From Pseudomonadota bacterium (GTDB lineage: Bacteria > Pseudomonadota > Gammaproteobacteria > Steroidobacterales > Steroidobacteraceae), in NCBI GenBank assembly GCA_018241505.1, contig JAFEDS010000021.1:97472-161471 (forward strand): DNA of 64,000 nucleotides. Direction: 5' to 3'. This document shows, one piece after another, positions 42,331 through 51,019 of this stretch. The notes under the pieces were generated by a model. That model ran no database searches. It was given only the letters and a program-made list of their open reading frames with translations, and was not told the origin of the DNA. Position 1 is the first letter of the stretch. Each line of letters opens with the position of its first letter. Made by a program: the position numbers and the translations under genes.

Positions 42331-44931
42331 GTGAAGCGAGATTTTCAGCACAAGGACAGCCTTCCCGCCCAGTTGACCGAGCTCGTGGACTGTACGGCCG
42401 AGCAGGTTCTGCTGCGCCTCGGCGTCTCATCGGGAGGGCTCGCACCCGATGAAGTGGCCAGGCGCCGGGAGCAGTTTGGTCCCAACCGCGTGGCTCACGA
42501 GAAGCAGGCAACTGTGCTGCGACAGCTGCTGCAGCGGCTGTTGAATCCTCTCAATATTCTGCTGCTCGTCCTGGCTTCTCTGTCAACTCTCATGGGTGAC
42601 CAGGAAGCGGCCGTCCTCATTGCCGTGATGGTCATACTGAGCCTGTCGCTGTCTGTCCTGCAGGAGCGCAAGTCGGATACGGCAGCGAAGAAACTACGTG
42701 CGATGGTGCACACGACGGCCACGGTAGTGCGCGCTGGCGAGACCGCTCAACAGCGTGAAATCCCCCTGGAAGAGCTCGTTCCCGGCGATCTGGTGCACTT
42801 GTGTGCCGGGGACCTGATTCCGGCGGATCTGCGCCTGATTGCGGCAAAGGATCTGTTCGTCAATCAGGCAGCGCTGACGGGCGAGGCGCTGCCAGCGGAA
42901 AAACACGCCGCGCCGCAAACCATTACGGCCACCAATCTGGAATCGTTCAACAATCTGTGCTTCATGGGAACGACCGTGGTCAGCGGAACGGCTACCGGTG
43001 TCGTGGTGTTGACCGGTTGCCGCGCCTATTTCGGACGCGTAGCCGATGTGATCGCCTGCCAGCGGGTCGACACGAGCTTCGACCGCGGTGCGACCCGATT
43101 TGCGTGGCTGATGATCCGCTTCATTCTCGTCATGACTCCGTTGGTGTTTGTCATCAATGGGGTCACCAAGGGCGACTGGCTGCAGGCGTTGCTGTTTGCA
43201 AGTGCCGTTGCAGTCGGTCTCACCCCCGAGATGTTGCCGATGATTGTGACAGTGAATCTCGCCAAGGGCGCGCTGGCCATGTCGAATCGACAGGTGATCG
43301 TCAAGCGGCTCAATTCGATTCAGAACTTCGGCGCCATGGATGTGCTGTGTACCGACAAGACCGGCACCCTGACGCAGAACCGGGTCATTCTGCAAAAGCA
43401 CGTGGATCTGTTCGAGCGCGACAGTCGGGAGGTCCTCGAGTACGCGTATCTCAACAGCCGGTATCAATCGGGGCTGCACAACCTGCTGGATGAGGCGGTC
43501 CTGCAGCACCCGGAAGCCCAGGCGCTGGCGCAACTGAGCGCGGGTTTTCGCAAGCTGGACGAGGTGCCGTTTGACTTCGAGCGCCGACGCATGTCGGTGG
43601 CGGTGGAAGGACGGGGCCGGCGGCAGTTGATTTGCAAGGGCGCTGTCGAGGAGGTCTCATCGGTTTGCGCTACCGGGCGGGTCGACGGCGAGACGTTTCC
43701 GCTGGATGAGGCCCATCTCGCGCGGTTGCGAACCACGGTTGATGATTTGAACTCGGATGGGTTCCGTGTCATTGCAATCGCCGTCAAGGATCTACCCGCA
43801 GGGCGTGATACCTGCGTGCTGCAGGATGAGAGCGAGCTGACGTTGCTCGGCTACATTGCGTTTCTCGATCCGCCAAAGGAGTCGGCCGGACGGGCCATAG
43901 CTGCGCTGGCATCACATGGTGTCAGCGTCAAGGTGCTGACCGGCGACAACGAGATCATTTCCCGCAAGATCTGCCGGGAAGTCAACCTGCCGGTCGAGCG
44001 CGTCATGTTGGGCAGCGAGGTCGCGTCATTGACGGCCGAGCAGCTTCGCGAGTCCGTTGCAAACGTACAGTTATTCGCGAAACTCGCGCCTATGCAGAAG
44101 GCAAGTGTGATAGCCGCCCTGCAGGCAGGCGGGCACGTTGTGGGCTTCCTGGGCGATGGCATCAACGACGGTCCGGCGCTGAAAGCCGCCGATGTCGGTA
44201 TCTCGGTGGACACCGCAGTGGATATTGCCAAGGAGTCGGCCGATATCATTCTGCTCGAGAAGAGCCTGCTCGTACTCGATCAGGGCGTGACCGAAGGGCG
44301 CAAGGTCTTCGGCAATGTCATCAAGTACATCAGAATGGGTGCGAGCTCCAATTTCGGCAACATGTTCAGTGTTCTGGGCGCCAGCGCCTGGTTGCCCTTT
44401 CTGCCCATGCTGCCCATCCAGGTGCTGGTGAACAACCTGCTGTACGACATTTCCCAGACTGCCATACCCACGGATACGGTTGATGCGGAATACCTGCAAA
44501 AGCCGCGGCGTTGGGAGATCGGCAATATCGCGCGGTTCATGGTGTACATCGGTCCGATCAGCTCCCTGTTCGATTACCTCACATTCGGGATGTTGTTTTT
44601 CCTGTTCGGCGCCCGGACGCCTGCACAGGCTTCGCTGTTTCAGACCGGGTGGTTCGTGGAGTCGCTGTTGTCCCAGACTCTCATCATCCATGTCCTGCGC
44701 ACGCGTCATCTGGCATTCATTCACAGCAGGGCGAGTCTGCCGCTGATGCTGACCACTTCCGTGGTGTGCGTGTTGGGGATAGGGCTGGTGTATTCGCCTC
44801 TGGCGCCGGCTCTTGGCTTCGTCCCATTGCCGCTCCCGTATTGGCCACTGCTGGCGGCGTCGTTGATCGCCTATTTCATCCTGACCCACCTCGTGAAGAC
44901 ATGGCTGCACCGGCGCTTCGCGTTGGAGTGA
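42331..44931 (+). CDS. mgtA: Magnesium-type P-type ATPase (MgtA-like)
   Basis: 866 residues from the GTG at 42331. LPAQLTELVDCTAEQVLLRLGVS precedes the cation-ATPase N domain; helix 4 VGLTPEMLPMIVTVNLAKGA has the PEMLP motif typical of MgtA/MgtB, CTDKTGTLTQN is the phosphorylation site and FLGDGINDGPALKAADVGISVD the hinge. Imports Mg2+ at the cost of ATP in known members. Followed by phosphotransacetylase nine bases later. No mgtA leader riboswitch was recognised. Confidence 0.88.
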   Translation: MKRDFQHKDSLPAQLTELVDCTAEQVLLRLGVSSGGLAPDEVARRREQFGPNRVAHEKQATVLRQLLQRLLNPLNILLLVLASLSTLMGDQEAAVLIAVMVILSLSLSVLQERKSDTAAKKLRAMVHTTATVVRAGETAQQREIPLEELVPGDLVHLCAGDLIPADLRLIAAKDLFVNQAALTGEALPAEKHAAPQTITATNLESFNNLCFMGTTVVSGTATGVVVLTGCRAYFGRVADVIACQRVDTSFDRGATRFAWLMIRFILVMTPLVFVINGVTKGDWLQALLFASAVAVGLTPEMLPMIVTVNLAKGALAMSNRQVIVKRLNSIQNFGAMDVLCTDKTGTLTQNRVILQKHVDLFERDSREVLEYAYLNSRYQSGLHNLLDEAVLQHPEAQALAQLSAGFRKLDEVPFDFERRRMSVAVEGRGRRQLICKGAVEEVSSVCATGRVDGETFPLDEAHLARLRTTVDDLNSDGFRVIAIAVKDLPAGRDTCVLQDESELTLLGYIAFLDPPKESAGRAIAALASHGVSVKVLTGDNEIISRKICREVNLPVERVMLGSEVASLTAEQLRESVANVQLFAKLAPMQKASVIAALQAGGHVVGFLGDGINDGPALKAADVGISVDTAVDIAKESADIILLEKSLLVLDQGVTEGRKVFGNVIKYIRMGASSNFGNMFSVLGASAWLPFLPMLPIQVLVNNLLYDISQTAIPTDTVDAEYLQKPRRWEIGNIARFMVYIGPISSLFDYLTFGMLFFLFGARTPAQASLFQTGWFVESLLSQTLIIHVLRTRHLAFIHSRASLPLMLTTSVVCVLGIGLVYSPLAPALGFVPLPLPYWPLLAASLIAYFILTHLVKTWLHRRFALE

Positions 44932-44940
44932 GCTCGCGAT

Positions 44941-45945
44941 ATGAAAACCCGACATCTGCATCCCCGATACGACTCTTTGATCGCCGCCTGCCGCGGGCTG
45001 CCGCCGTTGCGAACGGCGGTCGTGTTTCCCTGTGATCGCCTGTCACTGGAAGGTGCTTTGGAAGCGACCCGGGCTGGTCTGATTGAGCCGGTGCTGCTGG
45101 GCCCCGATGCGCAGATCCGTTTTCTCGCCCATCAGCTGCACTGGGATCTTCACACTGTAACGATCATGGATGTGCCGGAGGCGCGCGCTGCAGCAGCTCA
45201 GGCCATCACCCTGGCCCGCGGGGGCGAGGTGGAGGCCTTGATGAAAGGCAGCCTGCACACCGATGACCTCATGGCGGAAGTCGTCAAGGCGCAAGGGGGC
45301 ATCCGCACGGGGCGGCGTATCAGCCATGTGTTTGTCATGGATGTGCCCAGCTATTCCAAGTTGCTTCTCATTACCGATGCGGCAGTCAACATCACCCCGA
45401 CCCTCGAGGAAAAGGCTGACATCGTGCAGAACGCGATCGACCTTGCTCACTCGCTAGGCGTGAACCGGCCGAAAGTGGCCATTCTGTCGGCGCTGGAGAC
45501 AGTCACGCCCCGAATACCTTCGACCATTGAGGCGGCAGCCTTGTGCAAAATGGCCGATCGTCATCAGATCACGGGCGGCATTCTCGACGGACCGCTCGCC
45601 CTGGATAACGCGATCAGTCGTGAATCTGCGGCGGTCAAACACATCGATTCACCTGTGGCGGGCGACGCCGACATCCTGGTCGTACCGGATATGGAAGCCG
45701 GAAACATGTTGGCGAAGGAGTTGAGTTACCTGGCGGGCGCCGATGCCGCGGGCATCGTGTTGGGAGCCCAGGTACCCATCGTGCTCACCAGCCGCGCGGA
45801 CAATCCTCGTGCGCGGCTGGCCAGTTGCGCCGTGGCGACGCTTTATGGCCGGTTTACACGCAAGCCGTCGATTTCCTTTTCGGCGGCCAGCCAATCCTCG
45901 AGCGCGTTGCCGACCGCGGGCACTCGACGCAAGGAGCGGAAGTAG
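44941..45945 (+). CDS. Phosphate acetyltransferase (PTA/PTB family)
   Basis: 334 residues. Converts acetyl-CoA and phosphate to acetyl phosphate (or butyryl analog). Motifs ALMKGSLHTDDLMAEVV, GRRISHVFVMDVPSY, ITDAAVNITPTLEEKADI, DILVVPDMEAGNMLAKELSYLA and GAQVPIVLTSRAD fit the single-domain enzyme. No ackA follows. With the P-type ATPase it may make a two-gene transcript. The tail (SAASQSSSALPTAGTRRKERK) is low in complexity and overlaps a small minus ORF by 103 bases. Confidence 0.88.
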   Translation: MKTRHLHPRYDSLIAACRGLPPLRTAVVFPCDRLSLEGALEATRAGLIEPVLLGPDAQIRFLAHQLHWDLHTVTIMDVPEARAAAAQAITLARGGEVEALMKGSLHTDDLMAEVVKAQGGIRTGRRISHVFVMDVPSYSKLLLITDAAVNITPTLEEKADIVQNAIDLAHSLGVNRPKVAILSALETVTPRIPSTIEAAALCKMADRHQITGGILDGPLALDNAISRESAAVKHIDSPVAGDADILVVPDMEAGNMLAKELSYLAGADAAGIVLGAQVPIVLTSRADNPRARLASCAVATLYGRFTRKPSISFSAASQSSSALPTAGTRRKERK

Positions 45946-46076
45946 GCCGCGTCCCGAATGCATTTCTCGCGCCAGGCGTGTTCCACATGCGGATGGGTGC
46001 AATAGGGGTCGGGCAGCTCCGGGGAGTGTTGCGCAGCCAATTGCGGATCGAACAGCGGGATCGTCGTTTCAGTCAT
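45843..46076 (-). CDS. Small DUF2934-like protein
   Basis: 77 residues from the ATG at 46076 after GAGGGG. C-terminal AWREKCIRDAAYFRSLRRVP and ALEDWLAAEKEIDGL resemble DUF2934 proteins, of unknown function, by the pattern of a W-L-x-A-E motif. It overlaps the phosphotransacetylase 3' end on the opposite strand. The family call is tentative. Confidence 0.5.
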   Translation of the reverse strand: MTETTIPLFDPQLAAQHSPELPDPYCTHPHVEHAWREKCIRDAAYFRSLRRVPAVGNALEDWLAAEKEIDGLRVNRP

Positions 46077-46134
46077 GTTACTGCCCCTCAGGTTGTGCCC
46101 AAGGGAGACTAAGACCTGCACTTCCGGGGCGCGA

Positions 46135-46147
46135 TAGGTACTTGCCC
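46135..46147 (+). promoter_or_regulatory. FixJ-like site upstream of a kinase gene
   Basis: Plus strand reads TAGGTACTTGCCC. It is 38 bases before the ATG at 46186 and also 59-71 bases before the small DUF2934-like ORF on the other strand. Confidence 0.5.
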
Positions 46148-46185
46148 AAGTAGCCGCCGCTGCTCGCCGCCGCTAGGCTGAGCTC

Positions 46186-47280
46186 ATGAGAAGGCCGCAA
46201 ACCCCGCTGGTGTCCACGCGCCGCAAGCTGGCATTTCTGCGCCGTGCGGACAGCTATCACGAGGGGGAAGGGCCTGTGGAAGTGATCGAAACTCACTTCG
46301 CCTGGATCTTTCTCACGGCTTCGCACGCCTACAAGATGAAGAAGCCCGAGCGGCACGTGTGGGACTACAGTTTGCTGGATGTGCGCGAGCGTGGATGCCG
46401 CGCCGAGTTGCGCCTCAATCGGCGCCTTGCTGCTTCAGTCTATCTGGATCTGGTTCCGCTGAGTTGTGAGCACGATGGGCGGCTCGTGTTGGGCAGGGGG
46501 CAGACAGTAGTTGACTGGCTGATCAAGATGCGTCGACTTCCCGCCGCGCGCGCGCTCGATGTTTCTTTTCGCAGCTCAGGGTGTATCTGCTCCCGTGAGC
46601 AAAGGGGTGTCATTGCGCTGTTGTCCCGATTTTATCGGGCCGCCGCCCACCGGCCCATGCCGCCGGAGGGTTATCTGCGCAGCCTGAGCGCCCGTATTGC
46701 ACGCAATGGCAAAGACCTGACCGCACCGGATCTTCGGGTCAACCCATTGTGGGTCGAGCAAATCGTGCGCAATCAACAACAGTTTGTGCGCGAGAACCTG
46801 GTCCTGCTGGGTGCTCGCTCGAGCCACCTGGTCGACGGCCACGGCGATCTGCGGCCCGAGCATATCTTCCTGGACGGGCCGGCCGGGGTTCCCTGCGCCA
46901 TCGATTGTCTGGAGTTCGATGCGAATTTGCGCCGGCTCGACCCGGCAGAGGAACTGGCTTTCCTCATGTTGGAATGCAAGAGGCTGGGTGCCCATGGGTT
47001 CGCCGATCAACTCGGGACCGGCGTACTGGCAGGTCTGACGGACGCCGTTTCCCCTGAGCTGATTCACTTTTACATGAGCTGTCAGGCACTGAATCGCGCC
47101 AAGGTTGCTGCCTGGCATTTGCGCGACCGGCGCGGAGCGCGACGCGTTCGCCACTGGAGGGCGCGGACTGACTCGTACCTGGAAGACGCCGACCACTATG
47201 CGAGGTGGGCGGTCAGCAACGGGTGGCGGAGCGTCAGGACTGCGGCAGCGTGCGTTCCCGATGTCTGCCCAACATGCTGA
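46186..47280 (+). CDS. APH-like small-molecule kinase (COG2187 group)
   Basis: 364 residues. VEVIETHFAWIFLTASHAYKMKK is the N-lobe of the COG2187 family; DGHGDLRPEHIFLDGPAG is the catalytic loop (HGDLRPEH), and AIDCLEFDANLRRLDPAEEL the following acidic loop of aminoglycoside-phosphotransferase-like kinases. No P-loop partner is present, unlike its paralogue at 48164. The substrate is unknown. Its end overlaps the secreted protein gene by 47 bases. Confidence 0.78.
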   Translation: MRRPQTPLVSTRRKLAFLRRADSYHEGEGPVEVIETHFAWIFLTASHAYKMKKPERHVWDYSLLDVRERGCRAELRLNRRLAASVYLDLVPLSCEHDGRLVLGRGQTVVDWLIKMRRLPAARALDVSFRSSGCICSREQRGVIALLSRFYRAAAHRPMPPEGYLRSLSARIARNGKDLTAPDLRVNPLWVEQIVRNQQQFVRENLVLLGARSSHLVDGHGDLRPEHIFLDGPAGVPCAIDCLEFDANLRRLDPAEELAFLMLECKRLGAHGFADQLGTGVLAGLTDAVSPELIHFYMSCQALNRAKVAAWHLRDRRGARRVRHWRARTDSYLEDADHYARWAVSNGWRSVRTAAACVPDVCPTC

Positions 47281-48142
47281 CCAGACCCGACGGGTTGTGA
47301 ATCTGTCCCTCGCCCGACAGGATGACTGCCGTCGATGGATCCTGCAGAAGATCCAACAACCGCTTCGGCTCGCCATTGACATACGCAGTGTCGCTGATCA
47401 ACCGCACGCCATGGCTGTAATCGGCGTATCGCCACCCATGAACCGTGCTCAGCGGTTGGATACGGCTGCCATCCGGGCGATGCCAACCGTAGATGGCGAC
47501 CCGGTCGGGAAAGTTCCACAGTCGATTGGTGAGTACCAGGTCCTTCTTGTCGCCGGCGATCAAATCGCCCAGTCCCGAGCCAACATCGGCGCGCTGCAGG
47601 TGCACGAGTTGGTCGTGCTCCGCGTAGTACGCGGTCGTCCGCATGGTGTCGCCGGGTGGCAGAGGGCGCGGCTCGAGGTGCGTACCGGCTTGTGCGTAGA
47701 TCGCATCAACAATCTTCGGTGTCGGCAACATGAAATGAAATCGCATCGCCACCGCCAGCGCCGTTTGCAGCCTCATCGGCGTCAGGAAATAGTTCCGATC
47801 CGACCCAACGGCAAGATAATCCGGTGTCACGCAAACAACGACTCGCCTCGCAGCGCTGTCCCCCGCGGGGGCGTTGAGGAGCACGGCGTGCAGCTCGCGC
47901 AGAAACGACGGCAGATTTCCCGAAAGCAGCGCTTCGCGAATCGCGGTCTCACGTTCGTCATCGGTGAGTCCGGCCAGGCGGCGGATGAATTCGCTTCCGC
48001 TCGGGGCTTCGGCGCGGCGGGCCGGCACTTCGCGGGCGAGATCCTTGCTGCAGGCATCTGTGTTTTGTGCGCCACAAGTGCCTGCGTATAGAACCGAAAC
48101 CACGAGGACGGCGATCGAGGTCCTGATGAGCATGCGGTCCAT
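47234..48142 (-). CDS. Secreted protein of unknown function
   Basis: 302 residues from the ATG at 48142, after AGGTAGG. Signal peptide (MLIRTSIAVLVVSVLYAGTCGAQ), then a globular body (AEAPSGSEFIRRLAGLTDDERE, VCVTPDYLAVGSDRNYFLTPMRLQ). No family recognised. 21 bases separate it from the second kinase on the other strand. It sits between the two kinases and may be part of the same functional set. Confidence 0.75.
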   Translation of the reverse strand: MDRMLIRTSIAVLVVSVLYAGTCGAQNTDACSKDLAREVPARRAEAPSGSEFIRRLAGLTDDERETAIREALLSGNLPSFLRELHAVLLNAPAGDSAARRVVVCVTPDYLAVGSDRNYFLTPMRLQTALAVAMRFHFMLPTPKIVDAIYAQAGTHLEPRPLPPGDTMRTTAYYAEHDQLVHLQRADVGSGLGDLIAGDKKDLVLTNRLWNFPDRVAIYGWHRPDGSRIQPLSTVHGWRYADYSHGVRLISDTAYVNGEPKRLLDLLQDPSTAVILSGEGQIHNPSGLVSMLGRHRERTLPQS

Positions 48143-48163
48143 TCTACCTACCTGAGTCCAACT

Positions 48164-49711
48164 ATGGCACTTTCCGGGATTCTCCAATCACTGCTGAGTC
48201 CCCGGGCCTACCCGCACCCAGTGCAGGAAGTCCGGTTGGTGGAAACGCATATTTCCTGGCTTCTGCTGACCGGGACCCTCGTCTACAAGATCAAGCGGCC
48301 GGTGCACTTTCCATTTGTCGACCTGCGCTCAGCCGAGCGAAGGGAGTTTCTGTGCCATGAGGAAGTGAGACTCAATCGACGTTTTGCACCCGGAATCTAC
48401 CTGGGAGTCTCCAGGATCACGGCGGACGCCGCGGGCGCGCGCATCGATGGAACGGGCTCCGTGCTCGAGTCCTGCGTGCGAATGCGGCAATTCGATCCGA
48501 AGCAACAGTTGGACCATCTGCTCCAGAATGGGGCCCTCCAACCGAACGAGCTGTTTGAGTTTGGACGAGACCTTGCGCGCATACATGCGACGTTGCCGGC
48601 AGTAGACGAACTGCACGACTGGGGGCAACCTGAAGCCGTCAGAGCGATGTTGTTGCGGAACTTCGATGAATGTACCGAGGCGCTCGGCGACGGCGTAGCG
48701 GCGGCGTTGCGAGCCCAGCTCGACACAGCCGCAAAGTCGGCAGCCGGGTGGCTGACCGAGCGTCGCTTGCACGCCCGGGTCAGGGAGTGTCATGGCGACT
48801 TGCACTGCAGCAATATTGTACGCCTCGAGGGCAAGCTGTGCGCCTTCGACGGCCTGGAGTTTGATCCGGCAATGCGGTGGATCGATGTCGCCGATGAGAT
48901 TGCGTTCCTGCTCGCCGATCTGGCTCCGTATGATGACCCGACGCTGCAGCAGGCTTTCCTGGGCGGTTATCTGCTGGAAAGCGGCGACTATGAGGCCTGC
49001 CGATTTCTGCATCTATATCAGGCCCATCGTTTCCTGGTGCGTGCCAAAGTCATCGCGCTGAGCAGGGAGGGTGGTTCAACCGCCGCGTACGTCGAGGCTG
49101 CCCGCCGGGCGCTCGCCGCGAAGCGTCCCTTGCTCATCCTCATGTCAGGGCTGTCGGGATCCGGCAAGTCCTGGTTGGCGCAACGGCTTGCGCCGTTTCT
49201 CGGGGCAGTTCACCTTCGATCGGATGTGGAACGCAAGCGACTCGCCGGAATGAGTATCGGCGCCGAGGCCGCGGCAGCGCCGGGCGAAGGCTTGTACACG
49301 CAGCAAAGAAGCGAGCAGGTTCAAGAGCATCTGTTGGCGAGCGCCGACGCGTTGCTGGCGGGCGGTTATACGACAATCGTCGATGCCACTTTCATCCGCC
49401 ACAATCAACGCCAGTCGTTTCTGGCGCTTGCCATACGGCTCGGCGTTCCGCTTCGGATCATTCGCTGCGAGGCCTCCGAGGCGATACTGGAGGCGCGTAT
49501 AGACGAGCGTGCAAGGAAGGGGACTGACCCGTCGGATGCGGACTTAGCGGTCCTGCAATGGCAGCTTGCACATGAGGAGCCGTTTGATTCAGAGGAGGCC
49601 GGCTTCGTGCTGTGTCTATCGAGTGAGGACTCGCGGATTATCGACACCGCCCGCAGGCACCTGGAGCCGCTGCTCGGACGGACTACGCCATTCGATTCCA
49701 TATCCGCCTGA
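48164..49711 (+). CDS. APH-like kinase fused to P-loop AAA kinase
   Basis: 515 residues. First half (to about 320): VRLVETHISWLLLTGTLVYKIKRP, RVRECHGDLHCSNIV and AFDGLEFDPAMRWIDVADEIA, the same fold as 46186. Second half (about 320-515): P-loop LMSGLSGSGKSWLAQRL and a shikimate/gluconate-kinase-like domain. This two-domain arrangement is known as an uncharacterised COG2187/COG0645 fusion. Overlaps the PilZ gene by 96 bases at its end. Confidence 0.85.
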   Translation: MALSGILQSLLSPRAYPHPVQEVRLVETHISWLLLTGTLVYKIKRPVHFPFVDLRSAERREFLCHEEVRLNRRFAPGIYLGVSRITADAAGARIDGTGSVLESCVRMRQFDPKQQLDHLLQNGALQPNELFEFGRDLARIHATLPAVDELHDWGQPEAVRAMLLRNFDECTEALGDGVAAALRAQLDTAAKSAAGWLTERRLHARVRECHGDLHCSNIVRLEGKLCAFDGLEFDPAMRWIDVADEIAFLLADLAPYDDPTLQQAFLGGYLLESGDYEACRFLHLYQAHRFLVRAKVIALSREGGSTAAYVEAARRALAAKRPLLILMSGLSGSGKSWLAQRLAPFLGAVHLRSDVERKRLAGMSIGAEAAAAPGEGLYTQQRSEQVQEHLLASADALLAGGYTTIVDATFIRHNQRQSFLALAIRLGVPLRIIRCEASEAILEARIDERARKGTDPSDADLAVLQWQLAHEEPFDSEEAGFVLCLSSEDSRIIDTARRHLEPLLGRTTPFDSISA

Positions 49712-49930
49712 GTCCGTGCGTACCACGTAGGCCGCTATGCCTCCCCGTCCACCGGCAGCCAACATGTCGACTTCGAGGGGAGTGAGTAATGGCAATTGCG
49801 CATTGGTTTGAATCCAGGCACCGCTCGCGCTGATATTCGTGATCTCGCCTGTCGAGGCGCCGTAGCGTTGGCGCCACCTCAGGCGTACAGGAATCGACAC
49901 ATCGTCTCTTTGGCCCCATCGGTGTTCCAT
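49616..49930 (-). CDS. PilZ-domain protein
   Basis: 104 residues. N-terminal RDDVSIPVRLRW and the NISASGAWI motif make up the cyclic-di-GMP-binding signature of PilZ proteins, although the usual RxxxR arginines read RWGQR. GAGGAA precedes the ATG. It is 75 bases downstream of the SUMF1 gene and its 3' end lies inside the AAA kinase gene. Might tie the glycan cluster to c-di-GMP. Confidence 0.8.
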   Translation of the reverse strand: MEHRWGQRDDVSIPVRLRWRQRYGASTGEITNISASGAWIQTNAQLPLLTPLEVDMLAAGGRGGIAAYVVRTDSGGYGIEWRSPSEQRLQVPAGGVDNPRVLTR

Positions 49931-49982
49931 GGCAATTCCTCGTTCGCTGTGAACGGGATATTCGCTGAAACCTTCCGGGTTA

Positions 49983-49999
49983 CGATATACGGACTTGCC
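49983..49999. promoter_or_regulatory. Weak site upstream of the PilZ gene
   Basis: Plus 49986-49999 reads TATACGGACTTGCC, the second recurring word; on the minus strand it reads TCCGTATATCGTA. About 55 bases before the PilZ start. Confidence 0.3.
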
Positions 50000-50005
50000 G
50001 AGACC

Positions 50006-51019
50006 TCACCGTGAAGGTGCGAGCGTCTTGCAGCACCGGAATCCGAGGTGGTAGTTGGAATGGCTGTGCGGGTCCATGACGCGGGTCCCGTGCCAGAAGG
50101 GTGCCCGCCAGCGACACCAATCCTCGTGCGCCCGGTAAGTGTCAAAAATGAACCAACTGCCTTTCATCTCGGTGTACCCGAGGGTGGTGCTGCCGCGGCT
50201 GGCCATTTGTTCCGGACTGATGGGCAGATTCATGTGCTCGGCTGCATTGCCGTTCAGATCAAATACCTGCAGAGGACTGTGACAGGCCGGAAATTCGCCG
50301 GCGGGGTAGGTGTTCGATCCACATTGGGCCCAGTTGCCGCCATTGCAACCCGGGGATTTGAAGCTGCTAGTCGCGCAGATGTGTTGCTCGTACTGCGGAC
50401 CGTAACTCCAGCGTTTGTCAGGTGAGTGCGCGGTGTTGTGTGCCTCCCGCATGCGATGGATTGCAGCCTCTCGAGGAACACCCTGCGCCAGATCGAAGCG
50501 ATAGTCGGCGGGCTCCGTGCTTCCCTGACAGGCATCCTCCCATTCGTTCGCATCGCACATGCGCTTGCCTTCGGCCTCGCATAGCTGTGCCGCTTCCGCC
50601 GCCTTCACCCAAACTACCGGGTACGCACACGGGATGTCGGGAAACTCAAACTGATCGATGCAGGCGCCGGCCTGTTCCGGTTGCTGTGTCTTCGGATCAT
50701 AAAGGGGGGCCATGTAGGGCGCATGACAGACATTCAGGAAACCAGGGTTGTTGTACTCGATGCCCGCGTTGTGCAGTTTTGTCCGACATCCCTGCGGTGT
50801 ATCTGGATGTTGAGTGATGGCGGGGTTGCCCTGACCGATGACGGGTGAAGCGGCAAAGATGGCCCGGACGCGTTGCATCTGCTCATCGGTCAGGCCATGG
50901 ACCGATTGCAACTGCTGCAGCAACTCGGCGTTATTATGCGCGAGTGTCGACTGCGCCCCCGCTCCTGCCGTACGCAAGCCCAGAACGGCGATGCCCAACA
51001 CGATCCAGCGTTGCCTCAT
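50006..51019 (-). CDS. Secreted SUMF1/formylglycine-generating-enzyme-like protein
   Basis: 337 residues, signal peptide (MRQRWIVLGIAVLGLRTAGAGAQ). Sulfatase-modifying domain motifs: YPVVWVKAAEAAQLCEAEGKRMCDANEWEDACQG and FDLNGNAAEHMNLPISPEQM, ending LGFRCC. Canonical cysteines that bind copper are not clearly placed, so catalytic oxidation is uncertain. It overlaps the upstream gene by four bases (ATGA). No sulfatase is seen in the window. Confidence 0.78.
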   Translation of the reverse strand: MRQRWIVLGIAVLGLRTAGAGAQSTLAHNNAELLQQLQSVHGLTDEQMQRVRAIFAASPVIGQGNPAITQHPDTPQGCRTKLHNAGIEYNNPGFLNVCHAPYMAPLYDPKTQQPEQAGACIDQFEFPDIPCAYPVVWVKAAEAAQLCEAEGKRMCDANEWEDACQGSTEPADYRFDLAQGVPREAAIHRMREAHNTAHSPDKRWSYGPQYEQHICATSSFKSPGCNGGNWAQCGSNTYPAGEFPACHSPLQVFDLNGNAAEHMNLPISPEQMASRGSTTLGYTEMKGSWFIFDTYRAHEDWCRWRAPFWHGTRVMDPHSHSNYHLGFRCCKTLAPSR

